Shown here: positions 17,524 through 25,629 of the stretch, piece by piece
Numbering within the stretch: the stretch's first letter is position 1
How the letters are laid out: each line of letters begins with the position of its first letter
Assembly (NCBI GenBank): GCA_963747535.1
Contig: CAVVFX010000017.1
Coordinates: forward strand, 434,001 to 498,000
Source of the DNA: CAVVFX01 sp963747535
GTDB lineage: Bacteria > Acidobacteriota > Terriglobia > Bryobacterales > Bryobacteraceae
Direction: 5' to 3'
DNA length: 64,000 bases
Program-made: the position numbers and the translations under genes
Notes under the pieces: model-generated
Databases searched by the model: none
Told to the model about the DNA's origin: nothing
The model's input: only the letters and a program-made list of their open reading frames with translations

Positions 17524-18894
17524 ATGAACCCGACGCGCAGGGACTTGCTCTCCATCACCTCCGCTTTCCTTCTGAAGGCGCAGGCCCCTGCCGACCTCAC
17601 GCTCACGATCGGGAGCGTCGAAGTCGCTATCGCACCGAAGCGCACCATCCGCACGACCGGCTATAACGGTTCGTTCCCGGGCCCTGTCCTGCGTTTCCCG
17701 GAAGGTCGCAGCGTGACCGTCGATGTCATCAACGAGACCTCTTCGCCGGAACTGGTTCACTGGCACGGACTCTTCATTCCTCCCGAGGTCGACGGCTCCG
17801 CCGAAGAAGGCACGCCCATGGTGCCGGCACACGGAAGACAGCGCTATTCCTTTGTGCCGCGTCCGACCGGAACGCGCTGGTATCACTCCCACGTCTACGC
17901 CGGCCACAATTTTAACCGCTCTACCTACTCCGGCCAATATGGGGTCCTGATTATCGAACCGCGCCAGAATCCGGCCCGCTACGATCAGGAGATTCCGCTC
18001 GCGCTTCATGGCTGGCAACCTTATCTGGCGACGGGCGCCGGCGGCGATGAAGGTTCGCTCGAAGTCCACTACGGTGCCTTTACCGTCAACAGTCACGCGT
18101 TGGGCGGGGGCGACCCGGTGCGCGTTCACGAGGGCGAGCGTGTGCTCTTCCGCATCGTCAACGCCAATGCCACGCTGGTACACCGCCTCGCGCTGCCGGG
18201 TCATAAGTTTGTAGTGGTGGCGCTCGACGGCAACGCGGTACCGAATCAAGCTGGGGTCAATGTGCTGGAGATCGCTCCGGGAGAGCGCATCGATGCCGTC
18301 GTCGAAATGAATCAGCCCGGCATCACGATTTTGGGCGAAGCCGACGACCGGGTTCGCAAACTCGGTCTGGGCATAGTGGTCGAATACGCCGGGCGTACCG
18401 GCGAACCGCAATGGACCGTTCCTCCCAACGAGCATTGGGACTACAGCGTGTTCGGCCGGAACGAAAATGCCCTCGAGCCCGGCGAACGAATCCCGCTGGT
18501 CTTCAAGCAGAAGTGGGCGGGCAATCACGCCGTGGATCACTGGACCATCAACGGCAAAGAATACCCCAAAACCGCCCCGATCCAGGTCCGCGCCAACGGC
18601 CGCTACCGGCTGATCTTCGATAACCAAAGCGACGATATGCACCCGGTACATCTGCACCGCCATTCTTTCGAATTGGTGAAGGTGGCCGGAAAGCCGACGC
18701 GAGGAGTGATGAAAGACGTGGTGGATGTCATGGCCCGCACCCAGGTAGAGGTCGATCTGGTGGCCGACAATCCCGGTCCGTCTCTGTTTCATTGCCACAT
18801 GCAACTGCACATGGATTTCGGCTTCATGACCCTGCTGGAATACGAGGGCCAACCGGGGCCGCCGATGACCCACGGAATGGACACGCGACGATAG
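17524..18894 (+). CDS. Exported multicopper oxidase
   Basis: This 456-residue three-cupredoxin oxidase would couple substrate oxidation to reduction of O2 to water in the periplasm. The copper ligands are complete: HWHG (type 2/3), WYHSHV, HPVHLHRHSFELV and the C-terminal HCHMQLHMDFGFM supplying Cys, His and axial Met for type 1 copper. The start at ATG 17524 (MNPTRRDLLSITSAFLLKAQ) gives a twin-arginine-like export signal; the frame is open further upstream but that part is not conserved-looking. No copper-resistance neighbours are present, so the substrate (phenols, metals or Cu(I)) is open. A palindromic repeat begins 8 bp after the stop. Confidence 0.88.
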   Translation: MNPTRRDLLSITSAFLLKAQAPADLTLTIGSVEVAIAPKRTIRTTGYNGSFPGPVLRFPEGRSVTVDVINETSSPELVHWHGLFIPPEVDGSAEEGTPMVPAHGRQRYSFVPRPTGTRWYHSHVYAGHNFNRSTYSGQYGVLIIEPRQNPARYDQEIPLALHGWQPYLATGAGGDEGSLEVHYGAFTVNSHALGGGDPVRVHEGERVLFRIVNANATLVHRLALPGHKFVVVALDGNAVPNQAGVNVLEIAPGERIDAVVEMNQPGITILGEADDRVRKLGLGIVVEYAGRTGEPQWTVPPNEHWDYSVFGRNENALEPGERIPLVFKQKWAGNHAVDHWTINGKEYPKTAPIQVRANGRYRLIFDNQSDDMHPVHLHRHSFELVKVAGKPTRGVMKDVVDVMARTQVEVDLVADNPGPSLFHCHMQLHMDFGFMTLLEYEGQPGPPMTHGMDTRR

Positions 18895-18902
18895 CCTGGC
18901 AC

Positions 18903-18957
18903 AACCGTGCGGCAGACCATCGTTTTTTTGTGGTCTGCCGGGCTGCGGAGCAGCCGC
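18903..18957 (-). repeat. Dispersed palindromic repeat copy, inverted orientation
   Basis: Read on the minus strand, hairpin GGCTGC/GCAGCC (18941-18955) is followed by stem GGCAGACCA/TGGTCTGCC (18911-18939) and the tail GCACGG. On the plus strand the loop contains seven T. It lies directly behind the multicopper oxidase stop and faces the converging nucleoside hydrolase gene. Confidence 0.78.
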
Positions 18958-19320
18958 TGGAGTTTGTATATTTGAATTTCCACTTCTTGCGAAGCGCGGT
19001 CACGTGTAATGGGGAAAGCACGTTTCTCCGGCTTCGTCTCGAATCGTCGGGTGAAAGGCGAAGCCAGAGAAACGGCCTCAAACCAGGCCGCTTCGCACAC
19101 CAAAGCCTGTCGCGAGCGCGACAAAAGCGACCAGGGGGTCGCTTGCGGACGTGGGCGTCCGCCCCACAAAAGGCCAAAGCCGAGGGGCTGCGGAGCACCC
19201 GTCTTGGGCGACGCCCTGGACTGCGGATTTGGGTCTGCTGCCAAGCCGCGACCGTTTAGGACCGGTAGTAATCACTACTTTGTCAGGCGTCCGCCACACC
19301 ATTGGCTGAGCCAGATATAT
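18958..19320. other. Gene-free convergent gap with further palindromes
   Basis: No convincing gene is present between the multicopper oxidase repeat and the nucleoside hydrolase stop. The stretch does hold another perfect hairpin, GCGGACG/CGTCCGC at 19145-19162 followed by CCCACA, which repeats the stem-plus-CCCAC layout with a different stem. It also holds a decayed segment at about 19169-19200 (GGCCAAAGCC then GGGCTGC/GCACCC) resembling the first hairpin of the repeat family. Confidence 0.5.
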
Positions 19321-20250
19321 CTATCGGTGCGATGGTGGCTGGCTGGCCAGGAGTGAGATCGCTTCGAGTACCCGGGCCTTCTGCTCCTCGTTGACGATCA
19401 GATAGTGCTGGCGTCCAACACCGGGAACAAAACGCGTCGCGCCTTTCTCATCCACATGAATCTGTCCCGCGGGTGACAGAGAATAATAGCCCGCATCCGG
19501 ACGCACGGCGTACAAGGCGGCCGACGGATCCCATAGCGGCTCGTCGTACGGCATAGCCTTGTACGCCTTGTATGCTTCGACCAGCGGACTCTTGTGGGTC
19601 CACCGGAAATCAGTTTCGACGCGCTTCGCGGGATAGCGAATCGCGCGTCCGACTTCGAAGCCGCTGCTGACGACTTCGCCTGGCCAGCCGCCGAAGACCT
19701 TCTGCGCAGACGGAATGTCTTTCACGACGTTAAACTCCGGCGTCGTCTCCACGAAGTTTCCGGCCATAGTGCAAAGCGATCGGACCTTCTTCGCGATCAG
19801 TTCACGATCTGTTTGCAACAAGCGCGCCAGGTTGGTGCTGAAGCCTACCTGTACGATCACTACGCTGCCATCGGCTTGCGCGGCGAGGGTCTTGCGAAGG
19901 AGTTCCACCGCGTCCGGATACGACCCTGCCGTCGACGCGCCGAAACTCTCGAGCACGAGACGAAGGTATTTGCCGTCGTCTTTCGTCACACCGTCCTTAA
20001 CAACGCCGATGGGGATTCCAGGACGTCCGTAAAACCTGTCGAAGAGCGCGACAAACGGAGCGGCGTAACGGTTGTCCTTGGTGATGGTCACAGCCAGAAT
20101 CTTCGCCTCGCCGCGAGTTTCGAAGGAATGGAGCAGCGCCAGCGCCAGCGCGTCGTCAACGTCGTTGCCCATATCTGTGTCGAAGATGATGGGCACGGGT
20201 TGGGCCGCCGCCAGAGAGAAGGTCGCGAGAAGCAGAAGGAAAGTGCGCAC
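19321..20250 (-). CDS. Secreted nucleoside hydrolase
   Basis: This 309-residue inosine/uridine-preferring nucleoside hydrolase-type protein has a Sec signal (MRTFLLLLATFSLAAAQ). The calcium/catalytic Asp cluster is intact (PIIFDTDMGNDVDDALALAL near residues 20-39), as is the late Asp in LWDPSAALYAV near residue 235. The family cleaves N-glycosidic bonds of nucleosides; an exported form would scavenge extracellular nucleosides. It resembles the protein at 33085-34122 along the C-terminal half (MPYDEPLWDPSAALYAVRPD against MPYDTAPWAMSAALYAGRPK), so the two are paralogues, but only this one keeps the active site. Divergent from the rhamnonate-dehydratase-like gene. Confidence 0.85.
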   Translation of the reverse strand: MRTFLLLLATFSLAAAQPVPIIFDTDMGNDVDDALALALLHSFETRGEAKILAVTITKDNRYAAPFVALFDRFYGRPGIPIGVVKDGVTKDDGKYLRLVLESFGASTAGSYPDAVELLRKTLAAQADGSVVIVQVGFSTNLARLLQTDRELIAKKVRSLCTMAGNFVETTPEFNVVKDIPSAQKVFGGWPGEVVSSGFEVGRAIRYPAKRVETDFRWTHKSPLVEAYKAYKAMPYDEPLWDPSAALYAVRPDAGYYSLSPAGQIHVDEKGATRFVPGVGRQHYLIVNEEQKARVLEAISLLASQPPSHR

Positions 20251-20431
20251 TTAAACCTTATACACCCGATCCGTTTGCGTACATGCACGTTTCGGCATTC
20301 CCGGCTGGTAAAGTGGATGGGGATAAATGCAAGAACTGAGGCGAAGCCGTGCGGCCGGATCCGGAAGCAGGCGTCCTCGTGTGCGATTAGTGGCGCGGCG
20401 ACTTCAACGGCCCACCTACTGGCTGGGAGCC

Positions 20432-20437
20432 TATAAT
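20432..20437 (+). promoter_or_regulatory. Putative -10 box
   Basis: A perfect TATAAT lies 44 bp before the ATG of the rhamnonate-dehydratase-like gene in the divergent gap. No good TTGACA-like -35 element is visible at the right spacing, so this is only suggestive. Confidence 0.3.
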
Positions 20438-20480
20438 CGTTCAAACCGCTGGACCGGACCCGGCGCGTGGTGCAAAGATC

Positions 20481-21674
20481 ATGACTCGTCGAACCATTTT
20501 GAAATCTCTAGCCGCGCTCGGCGCCACGTGGCGAGCTTTCGCCGCAACCGGGCTGCGCATCGACCGGGTAAAGGTGTACGTAAAGCCCACGCTGCCCGAG
20601 AGCCGCTTCGGCACTCGCCAGTTCGCGTCCGACGACGATCCGGCACGTTGGAAATGGCGCGGACCTTTCTCACAGCTAACCGGCTCCATCTTTGTCGAAA
20701 TCGGCACCAAGCAGGGCATTACCGGCTTCGGCATGGGCGGGGGAGGCGAGGCCGCGCGCGTCATCATCGACCAACATCTCTCCGGCCTGCTCCTCGACGC
20801 CGACGCACTCCGCGTGGAAATGCTCTGGGACCAGATGTACTCGTCGAGCTTGTTCTACGGACGGCGAGGCGTGGCCATTATGGCGATCAGCGGAATCGAC
20901 CTCGCGCTCTGGGACATCCTCGGTAAGTTCAACAACAAACCGGTCTACCAACTGCTGGGCGGCCCCATCAAGACCCGGGTTCCTGCATACTTCACCGGTA
21001 CGGACATCGACCTGGCGATGAGCCTCGGCTTTAATGCGTTCAAGGTCTTCGTCCCTTATGGGCCAGGCGACGGACGCGAAGGGATCAGGAAGAACGTCGC
21101 CAACCTGGAGAAGATTCGCGAGAAGATCGGTCCGGACCGCGAGTTGATGATCGACGTCCTTTGCGGGTGGGACTTGACGTACGCCATGGAGATGCTCGAT
21201 CGCCTGCGCCCGCTCCGGCTGGGCTGGATCGAAGAACCGCTCTCGCCAGATGATGTTCTCGGATACGCCGATTTGTGCGGCGCCGCCGAGGCACGTGGCA
21301 TCCGCATCGCGAGCGGTGAGCATGAGTATACGCGCTACGGCTATCGCATGCTGCTGTACCACAAAGCGGTGCACATCCTGCAGCCCGACCTCACCTGGTG
21401 CGGAGGGCTGAGCGAGGTCCGCCGTGTGGCCGCGATGGCTGCGGGCGAGAATCTGCCGGTGGTTCCCCATCGCGGCGGAAGCCTCTACGGTTTGAACCTG
21501 ATCCTGGCGACACCCAACTGCGCGCTGGCGGAGAGTTTCGGCATCGGGGAACCGTCGAGCGAAATCCAGTCGGCGCTCATGCCGCCCTTCGAGAAGGGAT
21601 ACTTCCTGGCTCCAGAGGGTGTCGGCTTCGGCACCAAACTGAGCACGAGGCTGCTGGAACGCTCAAATCGATAG
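20481..21674 (+). CDS. Exported enolase-superfamily dehydratase, L-rhamnonate dehydratase-like
   Basis: This 397-residue enzyme has a twin-arginine-like N-terminus (MTRRTILKSLAALGATWRAF). The capping domain is followed by a barrel with the metal ligands expected of the mandelate racemase group: LMIDVLCGWD, LGWIEEPLSPDD and IRIASGEHEYTR, then LQPDLTWCGGLSEVRRVA and VVPHRGGSLYG. The HEYTR and DLTWCGG segments and the preceding FKVFVPYGPGDGREG resemble L-rhamnonate dehydratase, which makes 2-keto-3-deoxy-rhamnonate from rhamnonate. Substrate is inferred from similarity only. Export would place it in the periplasm, unusual for this superfamily. A repeat copy follows at the 3' end. Confidence 0.82.
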   Translation: MTRRTILKSLAALGATWRAFAATGLRIDRVKVYVKPTLPESRFGTRQFASDDDPARWKWRGPFSQLTGSIFVEIGTKQGITGFGMGGGGEAARVIIDQHLSGLLLDADALRVEMLWDQMYSSSLFYGRRGVAIMAISGIDLALWDILGKFNNKPVYQLLGGPIKTRVPAYFTGTDIDLAMSLGFNAFKVFVPYGPGDGREGIRKNVANLEKIREKIGPDRELMIDVLCGWDLTYAMEMLDRLRPLRLGWIEEPLSPDDVLGYADLCGAAEARGIRIASGEHEYTRYGYRMLLYHKAVHILQPDLTWCGGLSEVRRVAAMAAGENLPVVPHRGGSLYGLNLILATPNCALAESFGIGEPSSEIQSALMPPFEKGYFLAPEGVGFGTKLSTRLLERSNR

Positions 21675-21756
21675 TTCGCTCCCTGCACCATGCGCAAATC
21701 GAGCCATCGATACGGTGGCTGGCAAACCCTCAGAAGGCGAGCGTTCACTCACGAGG

Positions 21757-21830
21757 CTCGAAAATACGCAGGCTGCTTCGCAGCCGGGCAGACCACAAAG
21801 GACGATGGTCTACCCTACGGTATTTTCGAG
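21757..21830 (+). repeat. Dispersed palindromic repeat framed by an 11-bp inverted repeat
   Basis: CTCGAAAATAC (21757-21767) and its exact complement GTATTTTCGAG (21820-21830) enclose a full copy: hairpin GGCTGC/GCAGCC at 21771-21785, stem GGGCAGACCA (21786-21795) with TGGTCTACCC (21806-21815, one mismatch) and tail TACGG (21816-21820). The whole unit can fold into one long cruciform. It lies between two converging genes. Confidence 0.78.
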
Positions 21831-21858
21831 GCAAGCAACGCTCGACAAGCTGGCCGCG

Positions 21859-23019
21859 TCAGGAGATCATCACGCTCCGCGGGAACTGGGAGTTGTCTTC
21901 GAGGAAGGTTCTCTTGGTTGCCAGATCCTCTTCAGTCGGCTGAACCTTACCGGTGACGTCGGTCACGCGCGACACGAGCGTGTGCTTGCCCGGCGTAGCG
22001 CCATCCCAGGTGTAGGTGAATAGTTTCCAGGAATACTTGCTGCTGGTACTCGGATCCATCGCCGCCGGATGCCACGGACCATCGTCGACACGGACTTCGA
22101 CCGACTTAAGCGGCGTCCCATCGTTCAGCACAACTCCCAGCACTTTGTACCGGTCGCCGTCACGGGTGACGCGAGCGATGAAAGACTTCAACTTCATCCG
22201 GGTGACCGCAGTCTCCTGCCACTTCATCTCGCCGCCGATCATCTCACCTTTCAACGTGCGGTACCAGCGGGCCTGAAACTTTCCGAGATACGGATCTTCC
22301 TGCACGTGAATGTTGGATAGCCATTTGACATGGGCTACTCCGTACCACCCAGGAACGAGCAAGCGAAGCGGGAAGCCCTGGTGGCGGGTGAGTGGTTCGC
22401 CGTTCAACGCGTACGCCAGGAGGGGCTCCGGGGACAACGCTATTTCACGCGGCAGGCTGCGGCCGAACTGCTGGTCCACTTTGTTTACCTGTCCGCGGAA
22501 ATCCACGTCTTCTTCTCCGTGATCAGCGCCAAGGAACACGAACTCGCGTGCCGGGGCCTTCACGCCGGCCTGATCAAGCACTGCCCTCAGAGGCACGCCG
22601 GTCCAGCGTCCGTTGCTCGCGAGACCTTGCAGGGGACGACGATTGCCGGAGCATTCGAACCCGAAAACGAGTTCCTTACGGCGCATGCTTCGCAGTTCGC
22701 CCAGCGAGAACGACTTCGGGCGCTCCACCAGCCCGGAAACCTTCAGAGCAAAAGTTGCAGGGTCGATGACGGGATGGCCAAGATGTTGTGTGGTGAAGAA
22801 CTGATCTTTCGGCGTGAACGGACCGTCGATCTTTCGGATATCGAGAATCCGCCGTTCGGGGCCCGGTGTCGCGTTGAAGGTTGCCGGCAAGTCGGTGAAT
22901 GGCACCAGGGTTTCGCCTTGCGCGAGCGCCGGGATGGCCCAGTCCGGCAACCATGCGAGCAGGCTCGTCGCGGCTAATCCTCTTCTCAGAGTGTCTCTAC
23001 GGGTGATGTGTTCCGACAT
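21859..23019 (-). CDS. Tat-exported sulfite oxidase-like molybdopterin enzyme
   Basis: This 386-residue enzyme has a twin-arginine signal (HITRRDTLRRGLAATSLLAW). The oxidoreductase molybdopterin-binding domain carries the Mo-ligating Cys in LVFGFECSGNRRPLQGLASN and LPREIALSPEPLLAYALNGE, HQGFPLRLLVPGWYGVAHVK. The C-terminal Mo-co dimerisation domain has SFIARVTRDGDRYKVLGVVL, VEVRVDDGPWHPA. The family oxidises sulfite or related substrates in the periplasm and passes electrons to a cytochrome c, which is not encoded next to it. The ATG at 23017-23019 is chosen because CTGGAGG stands just upstream; the longer frame lacks a ribosome site and would bury the Tat motif. Confidence 0.87.
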   Translation of the reverse strand: MSEHITRRDTLRRGLAATSLLAWLPDWAIPALAQGETLVPFTDLPATFNATPGPERRILDIRKIDGPFTPKDQFFTTQHLGHPVIDPATFALKVSGLVERPKSFSLGELRSMRRKELVFGFECSGNRRPLQGLASNGRWTGVPLRAVLDQAGVKAPAREFVFLGADHGEEDVDFRGQVNKVDQQFGRSLPREIALSPEPLLAYALNGEPLTRHQGFPLRLLVPGWYGVAHVKWLSNIHVQEDPYLGKFQARWYRTLKGEMIGGEMKWQETAVTRMKLKSFIARVTRDGDRYKVLGVVLNDGTPLKSVEVRVDDGPWHPAAMDPSTSSKYSWKLFTYTWDGATPGKHTLVSRVTDVTGKVQPTEEDLATKRTFLEDNSQFPRSVMIS

Positions 23020-23220
23020 GCTTCGCCTCCAGGGAGATCGAAATCCAACATTCAGGCATTTTACCTCCATGTGATGTCAGATCGCCAGCGAGAGTACCCG
23101 GCCCAGTGTCCCGAATGACGGCGATAAATCGGATACCAGTCCCGGCAGCGCTCCGCGACGCGCGGTAGACTTGGTTGTCCGATAATGCGATAGTAATCGT
23201 TGCGAGTGGGAGGAACGTAG

Positions 23221-23493
23221 ATGCCGGTGTACATGGTCGAGCGCAGCGTGCCTGGAATCACAATGGAAGAGTTAGCCACGTGCCAAAAGAAGGCGATCCA
23301 GATGGGGAAGGAGCTGACTGCGCAAGGCCGCCAGGTACGCTACATCCGTTCGACTTTCGTTCCTGGCGAGAACAAGTGTATGTGCCTTTTCGAGGCTTCG
23401 AATCTGGACCACGTCCGCGAGGCTAACGAACGCGGCCAAATCCCGTTTACCCGGATCGTGGTCGCCGAAGACCTTACGCCCCGGCCCGAGTGA
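23221..23493 (+). CDS. DUF4242 (SCO4226-like) small protein
   Basis: This 90-residue ferredoxin-fold protein of the DUF4242 family starts MPVYMVERSVPGITMEELAT and has TAQGRQVRYIRSTFVPGENK and CMCLFEASNLDHVREANERG. The characterised Streptomyces member SCO4226 binds nickel; whether this one does is not known. A strong ribosome site (GTGGGAGGAACGTAG) precedes the ATG. Its 3' end overlaps the end of the convergent histidine kinase gene by 20 bp. Confidence 0.85.
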   Translation: MPVYMVERSVPGITMEELATCQKKAIQMGKELTAQGRQVRYIRSTFVPGENKCMCLFEASNLDHVREANERGQIPFTRIVVAEDLTPRPE

Positions 23494-25420
23494 TCTGGCG
23501 GGCAGCGCCGTCCAGCGCATCGCGGATGGTGGCTGCAAGGCGCTGCATCGAGAATGGCTTGGGCAGGAAGTAGGCGGCGGGAAAGTCGAGGTCTTTGTCG
23601 GCGACGCCATGTCCCGCATAGCCTGAGACGAAAATAACCTTCATCTGAGCAACCGATTTGGCCAGTGTCTCGGCAAGTTCGCGGCCGCCCATCCGGGGAA
23701 GTACGAGGTCGCTCAGCAGGAGATCGATCTTGTAGCCGACCTTGCGAGCGATTTCGATCGCGGCGAAGCCATCGGGCGCTGCCAGCACCTGGTATCCGAG
23801 ACTCTTCAGATACATGACGACCAGGTCCCGTACGGAGTCTTCGTCCTCGACGACCAGGATCGTTTCCGAGCCTCGCGGCGAAGCGGATGGAACCGATTCG
23901 AAACGTGCAGGCAGGGGTTCATTCACGCAGGGCAGATAGATTTGGACAGCAGTTCCCTTCCCAGGATGACTCTCCACGTGGATGTGGCCGCCGCTCTGCT
24001 TCACCACGCCATAGACCATGGAGAGTCCAAGACCGGTGCCTTCTCCAGGACTCTTGGTGGTGAAAAACGGTTCGAAGATTCTGGACTGTGTTTCGCGATC
24101 CATACCATATCCGGTGTCGCGAACGGTAATCAACACGTACGGACCAGGCTCCATCCCTCCCTGAGTCGCGTTCCCGTCGATTTGCGCGTTGACGGTCTCA
24201 ATGGTTAACTGTCCGCCCTGCGGCATCGCGTCCTGCGCGTTGACCACGAGGTTCATCAGCACTTGCTCGATCTGATTGGGATCGGTCCGCACGAACCCCA
24301 CGTTCCAGCCAGGAACAAAAGTGAACGCGATGTTCTCGCGAATCAGGCGGGCCAGCATGCGTCCGGCATGATCGATCAAACGGTTGAGATCGACCACTTT
24401 GCTCTGTAAGACCTGTCTGCGGCTGAATGCCAGGAGCTGCTTTGTCAGCGCAGCTGCGCGCTCCGCCGCCTGTCTGACGTCCTCCAACCGGCGCCGCACC
24501 TCCTCGTCTTTGGTCTCGTCCAGCACAACCTCGATCTGGCCGCCGATTACGGTTAGCAGGTTGTTGAAGTCGTGAGCGACTCCGCCCGCGAGCTGGCCGA
24601 TCGATTGCATTTTCTGCGCCTGTCCCAATCGCGCTTCCAGTTCTTTTTTTTCGGTGACGTTTTCTGCGAGAAGGTCAAAGTACAGGACTTCGCCGACATG
24701 GTTGCGGATCGCGCGTCCGCCGAGACGAACCTGAATCTCCTGGCCGTCCCTGCGAATCCAGCTCGCCTCGATTCCCTGGATGGTCCGGCCGTCGAGCAGG
24801 TCTTTGCGACAGGAATGGAAACCCTCCGGCGTCTCGAAAATAAGGGGCAGATCCCGCACCAGCAGATCCGTCTCGGTAGCGGGATCGTATCCGAGCATAT
24901 CGACCATGGCCCGGTTTACCTGGAGGAGTTGTCCGCTTTCGGTGGCGCGGCAGATGCCGTAGGGCGCTTCTTCAATCAGAGACCGGTAACTCTGCTCGGA
25001 CAAACGAAGAGCGGTTTCGGCGACCAGACGGTCGGTCACGTCGAGCGCGACGCCGATAACACCCGTTACCGTTCCGTCAGCTTCCAAAATCGGCTCGACG
25101 TGAGCCTCGAGGTCGCGGCTGTTCAACTCTATCTCAAACTCGCCGCCGATGCCCCGCAAAGCCCTTCCGTGCGCGGCGAGGGCGCGCTCATTATGCTCGG
25201 ATGCAGCGAACAAAAGAGTAATGGAGCGGCCGGCAAAATCGGTCGCAGAGATGCGGGCATTGGATAGCGCAGCACCAGTCAGAACGGTCAAGTTGAGCTG
25301 CAGGTCAGTTACCCAGAGCAACGCTGGGATCTTGTCCAAGAGCACGAGCAGAGAGGTCGAACGCGGCCATCCGGCCGGCACAGCCTTTTCCCAACCTAAG
25401 CTGTCAGCAAACCCTTCCAT
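23474..25420 (-). CDS. Hybrid PAS histidine kinase with C-terminal receiver
   Basis: This 648-residue soluble hybrid sensor has no membrane helix. PAS domains lie at about 27-135 (IPALLWVTDLQLNLTVLTGA) and about 143-255 (YRSLIEEAPYGICRATESGQ, VNRAMVDMLGYDPATE). HisKA has the phospho-His in GQLAGGVAHDFNNLLTVIGG (near 285). The HATPase has NLVVNAQDAMPQGG, DTGYGMD and GTGLGLSMVYGVVKQSGG. The receiver at about 520-640 has LVVEDEDSVRD, phospho-acceptor Asp in DLLLSDLVLPRMGG and Lys in YFLPKPFSM. No separate regulator gene adjoins it, so the output partner is unknown. Confidence 0.92.
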   Translation of the reverse strand: MEGFADSLGWEKAVPAGWPRSTSLLVLLDKIPALLWVTDLQLNLTVLTGAALSNARISATDFAGRSITLLFAASEHNERALAAHGRALRGIGGEFEIELNSRDLEAHVEPILEADGTVTGVIGVALDVTDRLVAETALRLSEQSYRSLIEEAPYGICRATESGQLLQVNRAMVDMLGYDPATETDLLVRDLPLIFETPEGFHSCRKDLLDGRTIQGIEASWIRRDGQEIQVRLGGRAIRNHVGEVLYFDLLAENVTEKKELEARLGQAQKMQSIGQLAGGVAHDFNNLLTVIGGQIEVVLDETKDEEVRRRLEDVRQAAERAAALTKQLLAFSRRQVLQSKVVDLNRLIDHAGRMLARLIRENIAFTFVPGWNVGFVRTDPNQIEQVLMNLVVNAQDAMPQGGQLTIETVNAQIDGNATQGGMEPGPYVLITVRDTGYGMDRETQSRIFEPFFTTKSPGEGTGLGLSMVYGVVKQSGGHIHVESHPGKGTAVQIYLPCVNEPLPARFESVPSASPRGSETILVVEDEDSVRDLVVMYLKSLGYQVLAAPDGFAAIEIARKVGYKIDLLLSDLVLPRMGGRELAETLAKSVAQMKVIFVSGYAGHGVADKDLDFPAAYFLPKPFSMQRLAATIRDALDGAARQITRAGA

Positions 25421-25629
25421 CTGGCCGATTGTAGAACAATGCGTTGGTCGCTGTCATACGGCGCTCAAATCGTTATCGGAGGAAAAATAAAATGTTTAGC
25501 GACAAATTCGCACCACATGCTTGTCAGGGCATCGTTTCGCCGACGCTGCCTGCACTTTCCCTGCGCGGCCGTTGCGCACCTCGGCGGATTGATCCTGACC
25601 GCATTCAGCCACGAGATACGTCTGGATAT

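Noticed and set aside
17383..18873. 496-codon minus-strand frame opposite the multicopper oxidase
   Set aside because: The plus strand carries all copper ligands; the antisense frame has no motif.
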